Assembly (NCBI GenBank): GCA_030727885.1
Contig: JANRAT010000234.1
Coordinates: 8,213 to 21,172, forward strand
Direction: 5' to 3'
Length of the DNA: 12,960 nt
From: Rhodospirillales bacterium
GTDB taxonomy: Bacteria > Pseudomonadota > Alphaproteobacteria > Rhodospirillales > Casp-alpha2
Below are positions 1 through 6,291 of the stretch, piece by piece. A program made the translations under genes and the position numbers. Below the pieces are notes generated by a model that worked only from the letters and a program-made list of their open reading frames with translations, did no database searches and was not told the origin of the DNA. Each line of letters starts with the position of its first letter. Within the stretch, counting starts at the first letter, position 1.

Positions 1-30
1 GTATATTCCCAATAAGGTGCAAGTTAACCA

Positions 31-312
31 ATGAAAAAAAGCAGTAAGGCCGAAGAAACCATGATACCCGATCATAAAATTGACATTACCGGGTTGATTT
101 GCCCGATGACGTTTGTTCGGACCAAACTGCTGCTTGAAAAAATTGCTCCGGGTGAAGTTCTCGAGGTGCGCCTCAAAGGCTCAGAGCCATTAATGAATGT
201 GCCACGCTCGGCACGCCAGCACGGCCATGAGGTCCTGTCGTTACGACCAGAAGCCCCGGATCAGGGTGCCGACGGCGTTCATTTTCTACTCATACGCAAG
301 GCTTTGATCTGA
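31..312 (+). CDS. TusA-family (SirA-like) sulfur carrier protein
   Basis: A 93-residue protein of the TusA/SirA/YeeD family, small cytoplasmic proteins that carry sulfur as a persulfide on one cysteine and pass it to partners in tRNA thiolation, molybdenum cofactor or other sulfur pathways. The family signature is visible at residues 20-32: GLICPMTFVRTK, with Cys24 directly before Pro as the expected persulfide site, followed by a basic helix and the GEVLEVRL strand. Met1 at 31 is preceded by AAGGTG about 11 bases upstream. A second in-frame ATG at 61 would remove ten charged residues that are not part of the conserved fold, so the start is uncertain. The usual TusA motif is CPxP; here the fourth position is Thr (CPMT), so it may be a paralogue rather than the tRNA-thiolation TusA itself, and I assign no symbol. 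It converges with tsaB with only a 2-bp gap. Confidence 0.85.
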   Translation: MKKSSKAEETMIPDHKIDITGLICPMTFVRTKLLLEKIAPGEVLEVRLKGSEPLMNVPRSARQHGHEVLSLRPEAPDQGADGVHFLLIRKALI

Positions 313-314
313 CT

Positions 315-989
315 TCATGAATTTATCGTGACATCCGGTGCCCGAAGATAAAGCGGGCTTGCCGGAGCCGCGGCCGGATTTCCCATGTGCCGTTCGGCAA
401 GTCCGGCGACGATTTTAGCATCTGCAACATCGACCCCGGCAATCAGCTTTATAGCAAATCTTGTCTGTAAAATCGCTTCTGCCTTTTCTGCGGCATCTCC
501 GGCAATGGCAATACGATGCCATGCACCAAGCATTGCCGGCATATCGTCGGGCAACACCGCCATTGGCTTGCCGACCATGGCCCCGTCCGGATCATAAACG
601 GCGGCAAACAGTTCAGCCCGCTTGCTTTCAATCACTATCAGGAGCGCATCAATCGTTCCCGGTGCAAGCTTTGCAATTGCCTGTGCTGCCAGAGCATCGA
701 AGGTGCCAATACCAAGGCAGGGTATATCCAGCGTGAGCGCCAGAGCACGGGCCGCGGCAAGTCCGATCCTGAGACCGGTAAAAGCCCCTGGCCCGCGGGT
801 AACGGCAATGCCGTCAATTTCAGACAGATCGATACCGGCTTCACGGATGACGTTGTCGACCATCGGCATCAAGGCCTCGGATTGACCGCGGGCCATCCGT
901 GCGGACCCTTCAGCAAGGCAGATCCCGTCACGGACCAAAGCCGCGGCACACCCGCTGGTTGCTGTATCTATACCAAGTATAAGCGTCAC
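315..989 (-). CDS. tsaB: tRNA threonylcarbamoyladenosine biosynthesis protein TsaB
   Basis: TsaB (YeaZ) is the ASKHA-fold partner that dimerises with TsaD and, with TsaE, transfers the threonylcarbamoyl group to A37 of tRNAs reading ANN codons. The 224-residue length is close to the E. coli protein (about 231). The N-terminal LILGIDTATSGCAAAL strand-loop and the conserved GPGAFTGLRIG segment (residues 66-76) are both present. The start is a GTG at 987-989; an AGAGGA Shine-Dalgarno sequence lies about 9 bases upstream, and the second codon onward matches the family N-terminus exactly. It begins 15 bases after the stop of the upstream membrane-protein gene, so co-transcription is likely. rimI, which often follows tsaB in alphaproteobacteria, is absent here: the next gene is the convergent TusA-like ORF. 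Confidence 0.95.
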   Translation of the reverse strand: MTLILGIDTATSGCAAALVRDGICLAEGSARMARGQSEALMPMVDNVIREAGIDLSEIDGIAVTRGPGAFTGLRIGLAAARALALTLDIPCLGIGTFDALAAQAIAKLAPGTIDALLIVIESKRAELFAAVYDPDGAMVGKPMAVLPDDMPAMLGAWHRIAIAGDAAEKAEAILQTRFAIKLIAGVDVADAKIVAGLAERHMGNPAAAPASPLYLRAPDVTINS

Positions 990-1004
990 GTCGCCGGATC
1001 CTCT

Positions 1005-2369
1005 TCAAGAATAAAACAAATGTCTAATCGTCACGACATAAGACGCAACCATAAGGGCGGACAGAAAGACCAGAGGGACATTCCAGCGCCAGGCTATCAC
1101 ATGGCTCGGGACATTGACGATCCGCCCCATAAACAGCGTGGTTGCCGAGAACGGTGAAACCATCGTCGAGGTTCCCCACACTCCAAGCATGGCGATGGCC
1201 AGAACCTGGGGTGCGATACCAATCACCTCGGGCGGCATGACCTCGCCGACAAGGATGGCCAGAATGACCGGATGCAGACCCGCTGCTCCGGCAAGTGTCA
1301 TGCCGAAGATGATCCCGACCACGACAAAGTCCTGCGATATGCCCAATGATAACAGTTGCGCGCTTATGACCTCGGGTGGCAGCACTTTCGAGACGCCAAC
1401 GCCAAGCACGGACGCCGCGACAAATGCAATCGCTTCATTACGCAGGCCCGGAAGATTGATGAAGATGCGCTTGATCAAGGGTCTGGCACCGTCCGACCAT
1501 GCCGAGCCCTTGCTTACCTGGACAGCCGCCCAGATGACGGCAAATGGCGGGGCGATGACACCAAGGGCAATCGGGATCGATAGAGCGAACATTTCATGAG
1601 TCCCCATCACCAGAAAGATCAGCAGTAAAAGTAAAAACACAACCCGTGCCGCTGTCTGTAATGTCAGCGAGACCAACTCGTGTCGACTTGCCACGGTGTT
1701 TTTCTCGCGCAGGAACAACCGATCGTATGCCCAGCCGACAGCAAGCAAAACCATCGAAAGGCAAAAGCCAAGCGGAGCGATTTCAATCCACTTTACACCC
1801 GGTATCGCCGTCAGGACCACCGTGACACTGATATAAAACGGTCCCCATGTGGACGCGGTTGTAAAACCCATCATCAAAGCCAGCGACATCCGCTTGCGAA
1901 GCCGCCGATCCGTTTGATCCCCGACCATACCCGACAGCAAGCTCATCGCTGCGAGGTTCAATACCGAGCCCAGAAAATGCGCACTCAGCCAGAGAATCGG
2001 ATACCGTCGTCCGGCCGGCTGCGCTATTACCGCATCACGCAACTTCCTAAGGGACGGACTGGTCACGGCAGGTTCACGGAGCCAGCTGACGGCAAAGAAC
2101 ATGACGATGAATACCTGCGCCCGTTCGAGCCCGTCCATGACTCCGCCGATCAAATCCCCACCGGCCCATGCACATAACGCACCGATCGCAAAGATGCCTG
2201 CCCCGACATTGCGTTGCAGGGGCGGCGAAAAGGAGATTTCAAGTGCCAGAAACGCAACGGTCAGCGAAATAATGATTTCGCTGGCAAAGGGGTATGGCCA
2301 GAACTTAGAGGAAATAGCAACAACGACCAGAATAACATATAGACTTGCTGAGAGCGTGTTGCGTTTCAC
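1005..2369 (-). CDS. Polytopic membrane protein, probable ion-transporter-superfamily permease, substrate unknown
   Basis: A 454-residue, very hydrophobic protein with roughly ten to twelve membrane segments and no soluble domain. Two related motifs occur about 240 residues apart: TTASTWGPFYIS in the first half and GTSTMVSPFSATT in the second. Each is a small-residue/Ser-Thr-rich stretch followed by a Pro-Phe. Such paired re-entrant motifs are typical of permeases with two inverted halves in the IT superfamily (ArsB/NhaD, DASS, DctM-type). This supports a secondary transporter but does not give a substrate. I do not recognise a named family. The start is a GTG at 2367-2369 with a GGAAA sequence about 6 bases upstream; a perfect palindrome CAGTGCACTG (2382-2391) lies just before it. 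The gene follows rutE by 57 bp and precedes tsaB by 15 bp, all on the same strand. Confidence 0.75.
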   Translation of the reverse strand: MKRNTLSASLYVILVVVAISSKFWPYPFASEIIISLTVAFLALEISFSPPLQRNVGAGIFAIGALCAWAGGDLIGGVMDGLERAQVFIVMFFAVSWLREPAVTSPSLRKLRDAVIAQPAGRRYPILWLSAHFLGSVLNLAAMSLLSGMVGDQTDRRLRKRMSLALMMGFTTASTWGPFYISVTVVLTAIPGVKWIEIAPLGFCLSMVLLAVGWAYDRLFLREKNTVASRHELVSLTLQTAARVVFLLLLLIFLVMGTHEMFALSIPIALGVIAPPFAVIWAAVQVSKGSAWSDGARPLIKRIFINLPGLRNEAIAFVAASVLGVGVSKVLPPEVISAQLLSLGISQDFVVVGIIFGMTLAGAAGLHPVILAILVGEVMPPEVIGIAPQVLAIAMLGVWGTSTMVSPFSATTLFMGRIVNVPSHVIAWRWNVPLVFLSALMVASYVVTIRHLFYS

Positions 2370-2426
2370 TTAATTTTCCGTCAGTGCACTGTCTGGCTGG
2401 TTACAGGGACGCCCAGCCCTTTGTTC

Positions 2427-3017
2427 TTATTCGACACGACAAGCCTCTGCAAACGCAAGACGCGGCCCTCTTGGATATAGCCCGTCTGAATCACCATATC
2501 CGATATTACACAGGAAGTTGGCCCGAACCGTTGTGCCTGCAAAAAAAGCGGTATTCAGTTTGTCTTTATCAAAACCCGACATCGGGCCGCAATCCAGACC
2601 CAGTGAACGCGCCGCCAACATCAGATATGCGCCCTGAAGGGTACTGTTGCGAAAGGCCGTTTCTTCAATCAGCGCATCATTGCCGACAAACCAGGCACGG
2701 GCATCAGCGTGCGGAAACAGCGTCGGCAGTTTTTCAAAGAACGTCATGTCATGGCCGATGATCGCGGTCACCGGCGCTGCCATGGTTTTATCAATATTAC
2801 CCTCAGCAAGGCATTGGCGCAGTTTCTGTTTGGCAGCATCCGATTGCACAAAAATAATTCTGGCAGGGCTGCAATTGGCACTTGTCGGTCCCATCCGGGC
2901 AATCGACCACATCTCTTCGAGCAGGCTGACCGGGACAGGTTTATCCAACCATGCGTTATGCGTGCGTGCTTCTAAAAACAGCGTACTCAGTGCCTCGGTA
3001 CTCAGTGGATGTTTCAT
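2427..3017 (-). CDS. rutE: RutE-type malonic semialdehyde reductase (nitroreductase family)
   Basis: A 196-residue nitroreductase-family flavoprotein that by family should use reduced nicotinamide and FMN to reduce malonic semialdehyde to 3-hydroxypropionate, the last step of the Rut uracil-degradation pathway. The match to RutE as I know it is strong and full length (E. coli RutE is also 196 residues): [13 protein letters not shown] near the N-terminus, [11 protein letters not shown] (43-53), [10 protein letters not shown] (101-110), [15 protein letters not shown] (118-132), [12 protein letters not shown] (139-150) and NIGYGD (171-176). The ATG at 3015-3017 is chosen because GAAAGG lies about 7 bases upstream and the family N-terminus begins here; the frame stays open 36 codons further upstream without similarity. 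No other rut gene is visible; its same-strand downstream neighbour is a permease-like protein. It could serve another source of malonic semialdehyde, such as beta-alanine or propionate metabolism. Confidence 0.92.
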   Translation of the reverse strand: MKHPLSTEALSTLFLEARTHNAWLDKPVPVSLLEEMWSIARMGPTSANCSPARIIFVQSDAAKQKLRQCLAEGNIDKTMAAPVTAIIGHDMTFFEKLPTLFPHADARAWFVGNDALIEETAFRNSTLQGAYLMLAARSLGLDCGPMSGFDKDKLNTAFFAGTTVRANFLCNIGYGDSDGLYPRGPRLAFAEACRVE

Positions 3018-3079
3018 CACGTACCTTTCATTCAAATGTATCAGCAGATAGTGCGCAGGATCACTGTATGCACATGATT

Positions 3080-3107
3080 TCCATAACATACTTGATGATC
3101 TTCTCAA
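3080..3107 (-). promoter_or_regulatory. Candidate sigma70-type promoter for rutE
   Basis: On the minus strand TTGAGA (+ strand 3102-3107) is followed after 16 bases by TATGGA (+ strand 3080-3085), upstream of the rutE ATG at 3017. The -35 hexamer matches the consensus in 5 of 6 positions; the -10 match is poor. The 170-bp region 3018-3187 between rutE and the divergent deacetylase gene is AT-rich and must hold promoters for both directions. It also contains CTTGATG (3091-3097) and its inverse CATCAAG (3156-3162). This is a motif match only. Confidence 0.25.
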
Positions 3108-3187
3108 TAAACTGCAACATTTCATCCCAAGGTATGATCAACTCATCATATGAAACATCAAGCCAAACCGCTCAAAGGGGGGCGTGG

Positions 3188-4252
3188 ATGATATTTTTTC
3201 GTGCTCTGTTATCGTCTGTTATTCTTCTGCTCGGATTGACCGGCAGCGGGCTGATGGTGTCCTACTCCTGGCCCGTCAGCGCCCAGGAACCGCAAACAAA
3301 AGCCGTGGTCATCATGTACCACCGCTTCGGCGAAAGTGATTTTCCATCAACCAACATATCGATGGATCAGTTTCGTGCGCATGTAGAGGAACTCAAGACC
3401 GGCGGGTACAACGTGACATCCTTGCCGAAGATTGTCGCAGCCCTCATAAATGGCGATCCTCTGCCGCCGAAAACGGTAGGGCTCAGCGTCGATGATGCAT
3501 ATGAATCCGTTTATACCAAAGCCTGGCCGATCCTGAAGGCCGCCGGATTTCCCCTGACGGTCTTTATTGCGGCTGACCCTGTCGATCAGCATACAGATCG
3601 CTACATGAGTTGGGATCAGCTGCGTGAACTTGTCGATGATGGCGTAACAATGGGCAGTCAAACCAAGTTTCATCCGCATATGGCCGACCTGACCGCTGAC
3701 GCGAATAAAACCGAACTGAAGATTTCCAATGACATGTTTCTGGAAAAACTCGGCAAAGTGCCGGATCTGTTTGCATACCCCTATGGGGAGGCAAGCACCG
3801 AAGTCATGGCACTGGTCAAAGAGGCCGGTTTTGTCGCCGCATTCGGACAGCATTCTGGGGCTATCGGCAGCGGAGGTGAATTGTTCAACCTGCCACGTTT
3901 CGCAATGAACGAATCCTATGGATCCATCGACCGTTTCAAACTTGCAGCCAACGCCTTGCCGATCAGTGTGAGCGACATCACGCCGAGCAATCCGACATTT
4001 GGCAAACCCAACCCGCCATTGATCGGCTTTACCCTAACGTGGCCTGAACATGGTCTCGACAGATTAACCTGTTATGCTTCACATGTTGAAAAGCTTGATC
4101 TGCAACGGCTCGGCAAGCGCATTGAAATCCGCACCGATAAAGCCATGCCGCCGGGCCGGACTCGCCTCAATTGCACAATCCCCGCAGGGAACGACAGGTG
4201 GTATTGGTTTGGCCGGCAGTATTACGTGCCGAAAAAAGTTCAGACCGACTGA
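3188..4252 (+). CDS. Exported polysaccharide deacetylase (CE4/NodB-like) with C-terminal accessory domain
   Basis: A 354-residue predicted secreted or membrane-tethered protein. Residues 3-24 form a hydrophobic signal segment, with a plausible cleavage after VSA (about 32). The NodB-like domain follows: VVIMYHRFG (40-48), GLSVDDAYES with the metal/base Asp pair (Asp102-Asp103), FPLTVFI (121-127), the motif-2 region GSQTKFHPH (156-164), FAYPYGE (195-201), and LPRFAMNE (235-242). Motif 2 has Gln158 where the classical H-x-x-x-H metal site has its first His, while His162 is kept. Residues about 265-354 form a separate, probably beta-rich domain with two cysteines (295 and 329) that could form a disulfide in the periplasm. 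The ATG at 3188 is preceded by AAAGGGGGG and starts directly with the signal segment; ATG 3134 is a weaker in-frame alternative. The expected substrate is an N-acetylated cell-surface polysaccharide or peptidoglycan fragment, which I cannot specify. Its 3' end overlaps the convergent glucosaminidase gene. Confidence 0.85.
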   Translation: MIFFRALLSSVILLLGLTGSGLMVSYSWPVSAQEPQTKAVVIMYHRFGESDFPSTNISMDQFRAHVEELKTGGYNVTSLPKIVAALINGDPLPPKTVGLSVDDAYESVYTKAWPILKAAGFPLTVFIAADPVDQHTDRYMSWDQLRELVDDGVTMGSQTKFHPHMADLTADANKTELKISNDMFLEKLGKVPDLFAYPYGEASTEVMALVKEAGFVAAFGQHSGAIGSGGELFNLPRFAMNESYGSIDRFKLAANALPISVSDITPSNPTFGKPNPPLIGFTLTWPEHGLDRLTCYASHVEKLDLQRLGKRIEIRTDKAMPPGRTRLNCTIPAGNDRWYWFGRQYYVPKKVQTD

Positions 4253-5250
4253 TCGTCGTCCGGTTTATCGACAACCAGACGCGCATCGTCCAGTTCGCGC
4301 AGGCCGTTTACGTTAATAATGGTGCGAATACTCTCGACGTATTCGACCCCTCGCTCGGAATATTTGACGAGGCTGCCTGCGAGGATTACCCCGTCAATGG
4401 CTTGACCGGCAGTGCGAAGCCGGCTGCGTTCGCGGCGTAAACTCAAGTAAGCGCGATGCGTATTCAGGTTGCGCATATAAGATGCGACGGATTGCTCGAG
4501 ATTATCGAAGGCCTTGATCTTGTGATCCATGCCGTCAGCCCGGTCTTCAGGAATAAGGCCTTCACTGTCGGCAGTTGTCCATTGTCCGTAGACGGCATTC
4601 CCCGATTGGGCAAACCTGGACGTTCCCCACCCGCTTTCTTCAGCCGCCTGTGCCATTGCCAGTGACGGCGGGATGATATCTACCCGTCGCAGCAGCAAAT
4701 TCATATCTTCGTTTTTCACCTTGTAACGCTCGGCCATTACGGCAATCCACAGCCGATCACGTGCCGGCAGGATATCGCCCAGAACCATTGCAGCCTTCAG
4801 AGCCAAAAGCCGTTGCCGGTCGCGGGCTATCCGCTCATTTTCCTGCAGGATCAGCGGCAGCATGGCCTGAAAGAAAACCGTCTTCTTAAGCGAGACTTCA
4901 GACATCGCATGCAGATCGCTGGGCAATTTGGTGAGAAAGACCCTCGGAACCGCCTGGTCGCCTACTTTGACGCTCTCAAGATGATAGCCGATGTCTTCAA
5001 ATCTTTTGGCCAGATCATTCGCCAGTTTAACCTGACTCAATGGCAACCCTGCTGCGGTTTCCATCTCGGGCGGAGGTTCCGTATCAAAACCCGGATACAG
5101 TTTGGCCTCTTCAGCCTTGTCGAGATCAAATGAAATTCGCGGGCTGGCAACCAGCCCTGCTTTCGGGCTTACAAGGCTTGCCATGGCCGTTGCGATGACG
5201 GCGCAGCCGATAATGCTGAAAATCAAGCGGTCGAATTTACGAGCAGTCAT
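4240..5250 (-). CDS. Bax-like glucosaminidase-domain protein, membrane-anchored
   Basis: A 336-residue protein with an N-terminal signal-anchor (residues about 9-27), a Pro/Glu-rich linker, a helical region (70-170) and a C-terminal glucosaminidase-type domain. The hallmark is the segment 199-225: MAQAAEESGWGTSRFAQSG then NAVYGQW. Glu205 in ESGWG is the expected catalytic acid. This matches the Bax/FlgJ-like N-acetylglucosaminidase fold that cleaves peptidoglycan glycan strands, so it probably acts on the periplasmic face of the inner membrane. The start ATG at 5248-5250 has GGAAG about 7 bases upstream. The C-terminal tail is acidic (VVDKPDDDQSV). It is separated from the Fe-S/tRNA synthetase/murJ series by a 358-bp non-coding gap and therefore probably has its own promoter. 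The convergent, overlapping neighbour is also a predicted envelope carbohydrate enzyme. Confidence 0.88.
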   Translation of the reverse strand: MTARKFDRLIFSIIGCAVIATAMASLVSPKAGLVASPRISFDLDKAEEAKLYPGFDTEPPPEMETAAGLPLSQVKLANDLAKRFEDIGYHLESVKVGDQAVPRVFLTKLPSDLHAMSEVSLKKTVFFQAMLPLILQENERIARDRQRLLALKAAMVLGDILPARDRLWIAVMAERYKVKNEDMNLLLRRVDIIPPSLAMAQAAEESGWGTSRFAQSGNAVYGQWTTADSEGLIPEDRADGMDHKIKAFDNLEQSVASYMRNLNTHRAYLSLRRERSRLRTAGQAIDGVILAGSLVKYSERGVEYVESIRTIINVNGLRELDDARLVVDKPDDDQSV

Positions 5251-5442
5251 TGTGCTTCCGGCGTCATGTTTTTGGCACGTACACCGTCCCTCAATCTCGT
5301 TTCAATCGCCCTGGGTATTTTGGCTCTATTCTCTTTGACCCGACGGTATTTTTACCTGTCGAATCACTGGCCGGCCATTATTGCGAAACATGGTTAACAC
5401 AAATGGGTTTAGCATGCTACTTATTTGATGATGGGTAGGCGT

Positions 5443-5471
5443 AATACCAATATTTGTCAATATTTAGTATT
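5443..5471. repeat. 29-bp imperfect palindrome containing two CAATATTT repeats
   Basis: The outer arms AATAC (5443-5447) and GTATT (5467-5471) are perfect complements. Symmetric inner matches include TTG/CAA around the centre. The word CAATATTT occurs twice at a 10-bp interval, one helical turn. This arrangement is typical of a dimeric regulator site, but I recognise no specific family. The site lies almost 200 bp upstream of the glucosaminidase start, far for a simple operator. Confidence 0.5.
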
Positions 5472-5545
5472 TTGCCACATCTAAGGCACAATCCTATGTA
5501 TTTTAAGGCTTGCTGAGATCCGCTTAAAGCTGGCGGTTTATGGGG

Positions 5546-5599
5546 AGTTATCCACCACAAATCATTGCCAGAACAGCACTGAACCTATGGGGGATAACT
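5546..5599. repeat. Inverted pair of TTATCC-type (DnaA-box-like) sites
   Basis: AGTTATCC at 5546-5553 is repeated as its exact complement GGATAACT at 5592-5599, 38 bp apart. With the next bases the 9-mers are TTATCCACC and, on the opposite strand, TTATCCCCC. These differ from the DnaA box TTATCCACA by one and two bases respectively. They lie just downstream of the NifU-family stop codon. Two sites alone do not define an origin. Confidence 0.35.
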
Positions 5600-5608
5600 T
5601 CAGACCAC

Positions 5609-6160
5609 TCAGTCGACGGCGCGCACTTCCTGTACTTCAGGGACATAATACCGCAGCATGTTTTCAATGCCGTGCTTCAGGGTTGCCGTAGAACTGGGGC
5701 AACCGGCGCAGGCGCCCTGCATATGCAATGATACGACGCCGCCCTCAAATCCCTTGAAAATGATATCGCCACCGTCCTGAGCCACCGCAGGGCGCACGCG
5801 GGTATCAATCAGTTCCTTGATCTGCTTGACGATCGGATCATCACTGTCGTCACCGACGGCAGCATCGCCCGTTTCGTCTTCAATCATCGGCCGGCCGGAC
5901 TGATAATGCTCCATGATGCTGCCGAGGATCTGCGGCCGCAAGACGTCCCATTCCTTGTCAGCGGTCTTTGTCACCGTGACGAAATCGGACCCGAGAAAAA
6001 CACCGGCAACGCCTTCAATTGCGAACAGTCTGGTCGCCATCGGCGAACGTGCTGATTCAGACGCATCGGCGAAATTTGCCGTGCCGTTCTCAATCACTGC
6101 CTTGCCTGGCAGAAACTTCAAGGTCGCTGGATTTGGGGTACTCTCGGTCTGAATGAACAT
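5609..6160 (-). CDS. NifU-family Fe-S cluster scaffold/carrier (Nfu N-domain plus NifU C-domain)
   Basis: A 183-residue cytoplasmic protein that by family binds a [4Fe-4S] cluster at a dimer interface and delivers it to apo-proteins. Residues 1-88 match the Nfu N-terminal domain (MFIQTESTPNPATLKFLPG, then VFLGSDFVTVTK). An acidic linker (94-108) leads to the NifU C-terminal domain, IKELIDTRVRPAVAQDGGDI (114-133) and GACAGCPSS, with the ligands Cys151 and Cys154. This layout is the NFU1-like form; it differs from E. coli NfuA, whose N-domain is A-type, so I leave the symbol open. The ATG at 6158-6160 has a strong GGAGAG about 5 bases upstream. It is the last gene of the mutS-to-nfu series. A 131-bp gap separates it from trpS, and that gap contains a perfect 16-bp palindrome, so it may be separately regulated, plausibly by iron or Fe-S status. 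Confidence 0.94.
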   Translation of the reverse strand: MFIQTESTPNPATLKFLPGKAVIENGTANFADASESARSPMATRLFAIEGVAGVFLGSDFVTVTKTADKEWDVLRPQILGSIMEHYQSGRPMIEDETGDAAVGDDSDDPIVKQIKELIDTRVRPAVAQDGGDIIFKGFEGGVVSLHMQGACAGCPSSTATLKHGIENMLRYYVPEVQEVRAVD

Positions 6161-6189
6161 TTATCTCTCCAGTGCCAATTCTTCAAAAG

Positions 6190-6201
6190 ACGGCAAGCCG
6201 T
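6190..6201 (-). other. Short hairpin with CUUG loop in the NifU-family 5' leader
   Basis: On the minus strand ACGG-CTTG-CCGT forms a stem closed by a G-C pair around a CUUG loop, a known stable RNA tetraloop, 29 bases before the NifU-family ATG. It is followed by CTTTT, too short a run to call a terminator. It could stabilise the leader or affect translation; the stem is short, so chance is possible. Confidence 0.3.
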
Positions 6202-6214
6202 ATGGTTCTATGCG

Positions 6215-6230
6215 ATAGACTATAGTCTAT
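6215..6230. promoter_or_regulatory. Perfect 16-bp palindrome, candidate operator for the NifU-family gene
   Basis: ATAGACTATAGTCTAT equals its own reverse complement over all 16 bases. It lies 54 bp upstream of the NifU-family start and 61 bp beyond the trpS stop. Perfect symmetry over this length in a short promoter-sized gap suggests a homodimeric repressor or activator site. The GACT/AGTC half-sites recall part of the IscR type-1 motif, but the spacing differs, and it does not fit the RirA or Irr box patterns I know. TATAGT inside it could also be part of a -10 element, which would let a bound regulator block RNA polymerase. Confidence 0.5.
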
Positions 6231-6291
6231 TAATTGGGTTGCGGGGCACAAACATGCAAGTCGGCATTCCGATCATGCAAAGGAAATGCGG

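Larger units (their letters stand above)
5251..5608. other. 358-bp AT-rich intergenic region with inverted and direct repeats
   Basis: No convincing gene is seen here on either strand; the short ORFs have no recognisable family and no good ribosome binding site. The region should carry the promoter of the glucosaminidase gene (left, minus strand) and the end of the NifU-family transcript (right). It contains four notable structures. There is a bulged stem CGACGGTA-TTTT-TACCtGTCG at 5341-5361. There is a pair of CAATATTT direct repeats exactly 10 bp apart (5448-5455, 5458-5465), nested in an imperfect palindrome bounded by AATAC/GTATT (5443-5471). There is an inverted pair AGTTATCC (5546-5553) and GGATAACT (5592-5599) that resembles DnaA boxes. 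A single GANTC site (GAATC, 5361-5365) is also present. None is proven functional. Confidence 0.6.

Noticed and set aside
516..1157. Long plus-strand open frame opposite tsaB and the permease gene
   Set aside because: It is antisense to well-supported genes, rich in Arg/Gly/Cys/His, has no recognisable domain and no ribosome binding site. It is a shadow frame.
2395..2418. GGCTGG/CCAGCC inverted repeat between rutE and the permease gene as a terminator
   Set aside because: The arms are only 6 bp with a 12-base loop, and no T-run follows on the minus strand. It could weaken read-through but is not a supported terminator.
2951..3187. N-terminal extension of the deacetylase frame
   Set aside because: It overlaps the rutE start, has no similarity to the family, and would bury the signal peptide. 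The ATG at 3188 has a strong ribosome binding site.
5540..5731. Small plus-strand open frame entering the intergenic gap
   Set aside because: It is mostly antisense to the NifU-family gene, with no ribosome binding site and no recognisable protein.
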